A DNA stretch of 39,925 nucleotides from an uncultured Bacilli bacterium (GTDB lineage: Bacteria; Bacillota_I; Bacilli_A; RF39; UBA660). Under the pieces are notes generated by a model that saw only the letters and a program-made list of their open reading frames with translations, was not told where the DNA came from and made no database searches. The stretch is taken from positions 1 through 39,925 of the forward strand of contig CAKPIH010000007.1 of the NCBI GenBank assembly GCA_934162325.1, read 5' to 3'. Below are positions 38,806 to 39,925 of the stretch, in pieces (the stretch's first letter is position 1; the number at the start of each line of letters is the position of its first letter). The position numbers and the translations under genes are program-made.

Positions 38806-39925
38806 CTATCCAACAAGAAATGGACTTGCTACTGTTCCGTTTCCTCCTGATATAGCATCAGATTTAAGAGAAACTACCGGGCGAACGGCGCCGCTAGTAA
38901 GAAAGACACTAGAGTCGCTGAGAAGGCCACTGTCACGCACATAATAGACATAAGCAGCACCGGACTCGAACGAACGTGGTGTCATAGTCCAATACCCAGT
39001 TCCTGAATATAAATAATATTCTTTATTATTTGAGATTGTTCCACCTGCATATGTTACTTCATCACTTGTAATTAGTCCTATCATTCTAGTTAGTTTGCCA
39101 TTTCCGATTGTTGTACTCTTTGTAAATTTATCACTATTATTTGCACATTTTAGTGTTGGTGTTTCATTATTTCTTCTTGTTTTTACTGCATAAGTTGTTT
39201 CTGTTCTTCCTATTCCTGTACCTAATGATACACTTCTATCATTACAGTATATGGCGTCAGCAATATACTTTTCATTTCCAGTATTTACTATATTTGTATC
39301 ATACCATGAATCAATCAGCGTCTTTATTGTACTATTTGTTATATTGCTATGTGTGTTTGCGTATGTTGTTGCACCTTTAATTCCATACATATATCCTACA
39401 TAAGTATTATCGGTATAACTTGAATTAAATGCTGATTCACCAATACTCATATCATTTGCACTAGAATCATCATAGCCATTCGCATGAGCACTAGTACCAG
39501 CATATATCATTCTAATTGTTCCGTCTCCATTTATTCTTATTATTCTCCAGTATTTATTAGCAAATTTTACATAGTTATTTGTTACATTTCCTCTAAAATA
39601 GTAACTAGTACCTAAATCATCATTAACAATATATATTCCATTTGTCTTATCATCTATACTTGTTTTAGTAAAATCTGGTGTTCCACTAGACAGTATTATT
39701 GTATTGTTTAATTTATTAAGCCTATCTAATGTCTCATCAGCAGCAGAAGATTCAGTATAAACAGCCTGTCCATCTATAACAATCTTAGAATTAAAAGTCT
39801 TACCTATCTGACTATTAGGAGTACTTATACTAAGCCATACCCTAACATTAATATCTATACTCTCACCAGCAGCTAGTGTAACATCTTTTTTTATAATACC
39901 ATTAGATAAACTAGATAAAGTAGTA
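38806..39925 (-). CDS. TasA-like surface protein with variable C-terminal domain, N-terminus missing
   Basis: The frame is open past the right edge; 373 residues are visible. The first visible part (ESIDINVRVWLSISTPNSQIGKTFNSKIVIDGQ) is the TasA/BsaA-like beta domain. Then comes a long domain with RIIRINGDGTIRMIYAGTS and the C-terminal block YYLYSGTGYWTMTPRSFE...GAVRPVVSLKSD, which resembles C-type-lectin-like or Fib_succ_major surface domains. The gene ends ASPFLVG. The region 38,860-38,985 has codons quite unlike the rest of the window (G+C-rich, few A), and a hairpin follows the stop. Confidence 0.8.
   Translation of the reverse strand, partial: TTLSSLSNGIIKKDVTLAAGESIDINVRVWLSISTPNSQIGKTFNSKIVIDGQAVYTESSAADETLDRLNKLNNTIILSSGTPDFTKTSIDDKTNGIYIVNDDLGTSYYFRGNVTNNYVKFANKYWRIIRINGDGTIRMIYAGTSAHANGYDDSSANDMSIGESAFNSSYTDNTYVGYMYGIKGATTYANTHSNITNSTIKTLIDSWYDTNIVNTGNEKYIADAIYCNDRSVSLGTGIGRTETTYAVKTRRNNETPTLKCANNSDKFTKSTTIGNGKLTRMIGLITSDEVTYAGGTISNNKEYYLYSGTGYWTMTPRSFESGAAYVYYVRDSGLLSDSSVFLTSGAVRPVVSLKSDAISGGNGTVASPFLVG
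38860..38985 (-). other. Candidate hypervariable (DGR target) region
   Basis: By hand count 38,881-38,940 is 35/60 G+C, against roughly a quarter in neighbours. Codons such as CGT, TCG, GAG, TCC, GTC, GGC, CTC and AGC replace the A/T-rich ones used elsewhere. The end of the block (GGCGCCGTTCGCCCGG) is G+C-rich, as expected of an IMH-like boundary. The frame is intact. The reverse transcriptase and template repeat are not in the window. Confidence 0.55.

Overview
The window is very A+T-rich (roughly 25-30% G+C by eye) and uses the standard bacterial code, with TGA as a true stop. Nearly all genes have a GGAGG-type ribosome site and TTGACA/TATAAT-type promoters. The core genes (yvcK-whiA, an RNase J, alaS, YtxH and DUF948 proteins, a PopT/DUF368 transporter, a SleB-like hydrolase, an S41 protease) and the TasA-like surface proteins at both ends suggest a low-GC monoderm of the Bacilli, possibly one of the uncultured gut RF39-like lineages. 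That assignment is inference, because no marker gene was placed on a tree.

Positions 1-20,400 are host chromosome, almost all on the minus strand. From left to right: the start of a surface protein behind a leader-peptide/terminator arrangement with a run of ten G; whiA and yvcK; a short-chain dehydrogenase; an envelope operon (lipoprotein, acidic cytosolic protein, DUF948, YtxH); an RNase J that has lost metal ligands; a dNMP-kinase-like gene with alaS; a membrane transglutaminase-like protein on the plus strand; and a four-gene operon headed by a giant cell-surface protein with Fn3-like repeats.

Positions 20,489-35,195 are a tRNA cluster (Lys, Ile, Glu) invaded by two unrelated integrative elements. 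Element 1 (20,588-27,413, about 6.8 kb) inserted in the anticodon/variable region of tRNA-Lys(CTT) and split the gene. It carries a complete tRNA-Lys(CTT) of its own beside its left end. It also has a tyrosine integrase, a CI-like repressor with an operator array, an Xis-like protein, a winged-helix protein, and two paralogous XRE-regulator/membrane-protein modules. Element 2 (27,675-35,159, about 7.5 kb) inserted at the 3' end of tRNA-Glu(TTC) and leaves that gene intact. It has a rolling-circle Rep, a Zot-type assembly ATPase, a candidate single-strand binding protein, two signal-peptide proteins with C-terminal membrane anchors, and a string of very small membrane proteins. This is the gene set of a filamentous phage (inovirus), and every frame appears intact.

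Positions 35,194-39,925 return to host DNA: popT, a SleB-like hydrolase, an S41 protease, a two-gene membrane operon, and the C-terminal part of a large TasA-like surface protein. The last part of that protein is unusually G+C-rich and poor in A, and is followed by a perfect 12-bp hairpin. This is what a target region of a diversity-generating retroelement looks like, although no reverse transcriptase or template lies in the window.

The observations most worth following are the inovirus prophage, the element that splits a tRNA gene and brings a replacement, the probable hypervariable surface protein, and the G-tract leader peptide that could switch a surface gene by frameshift.
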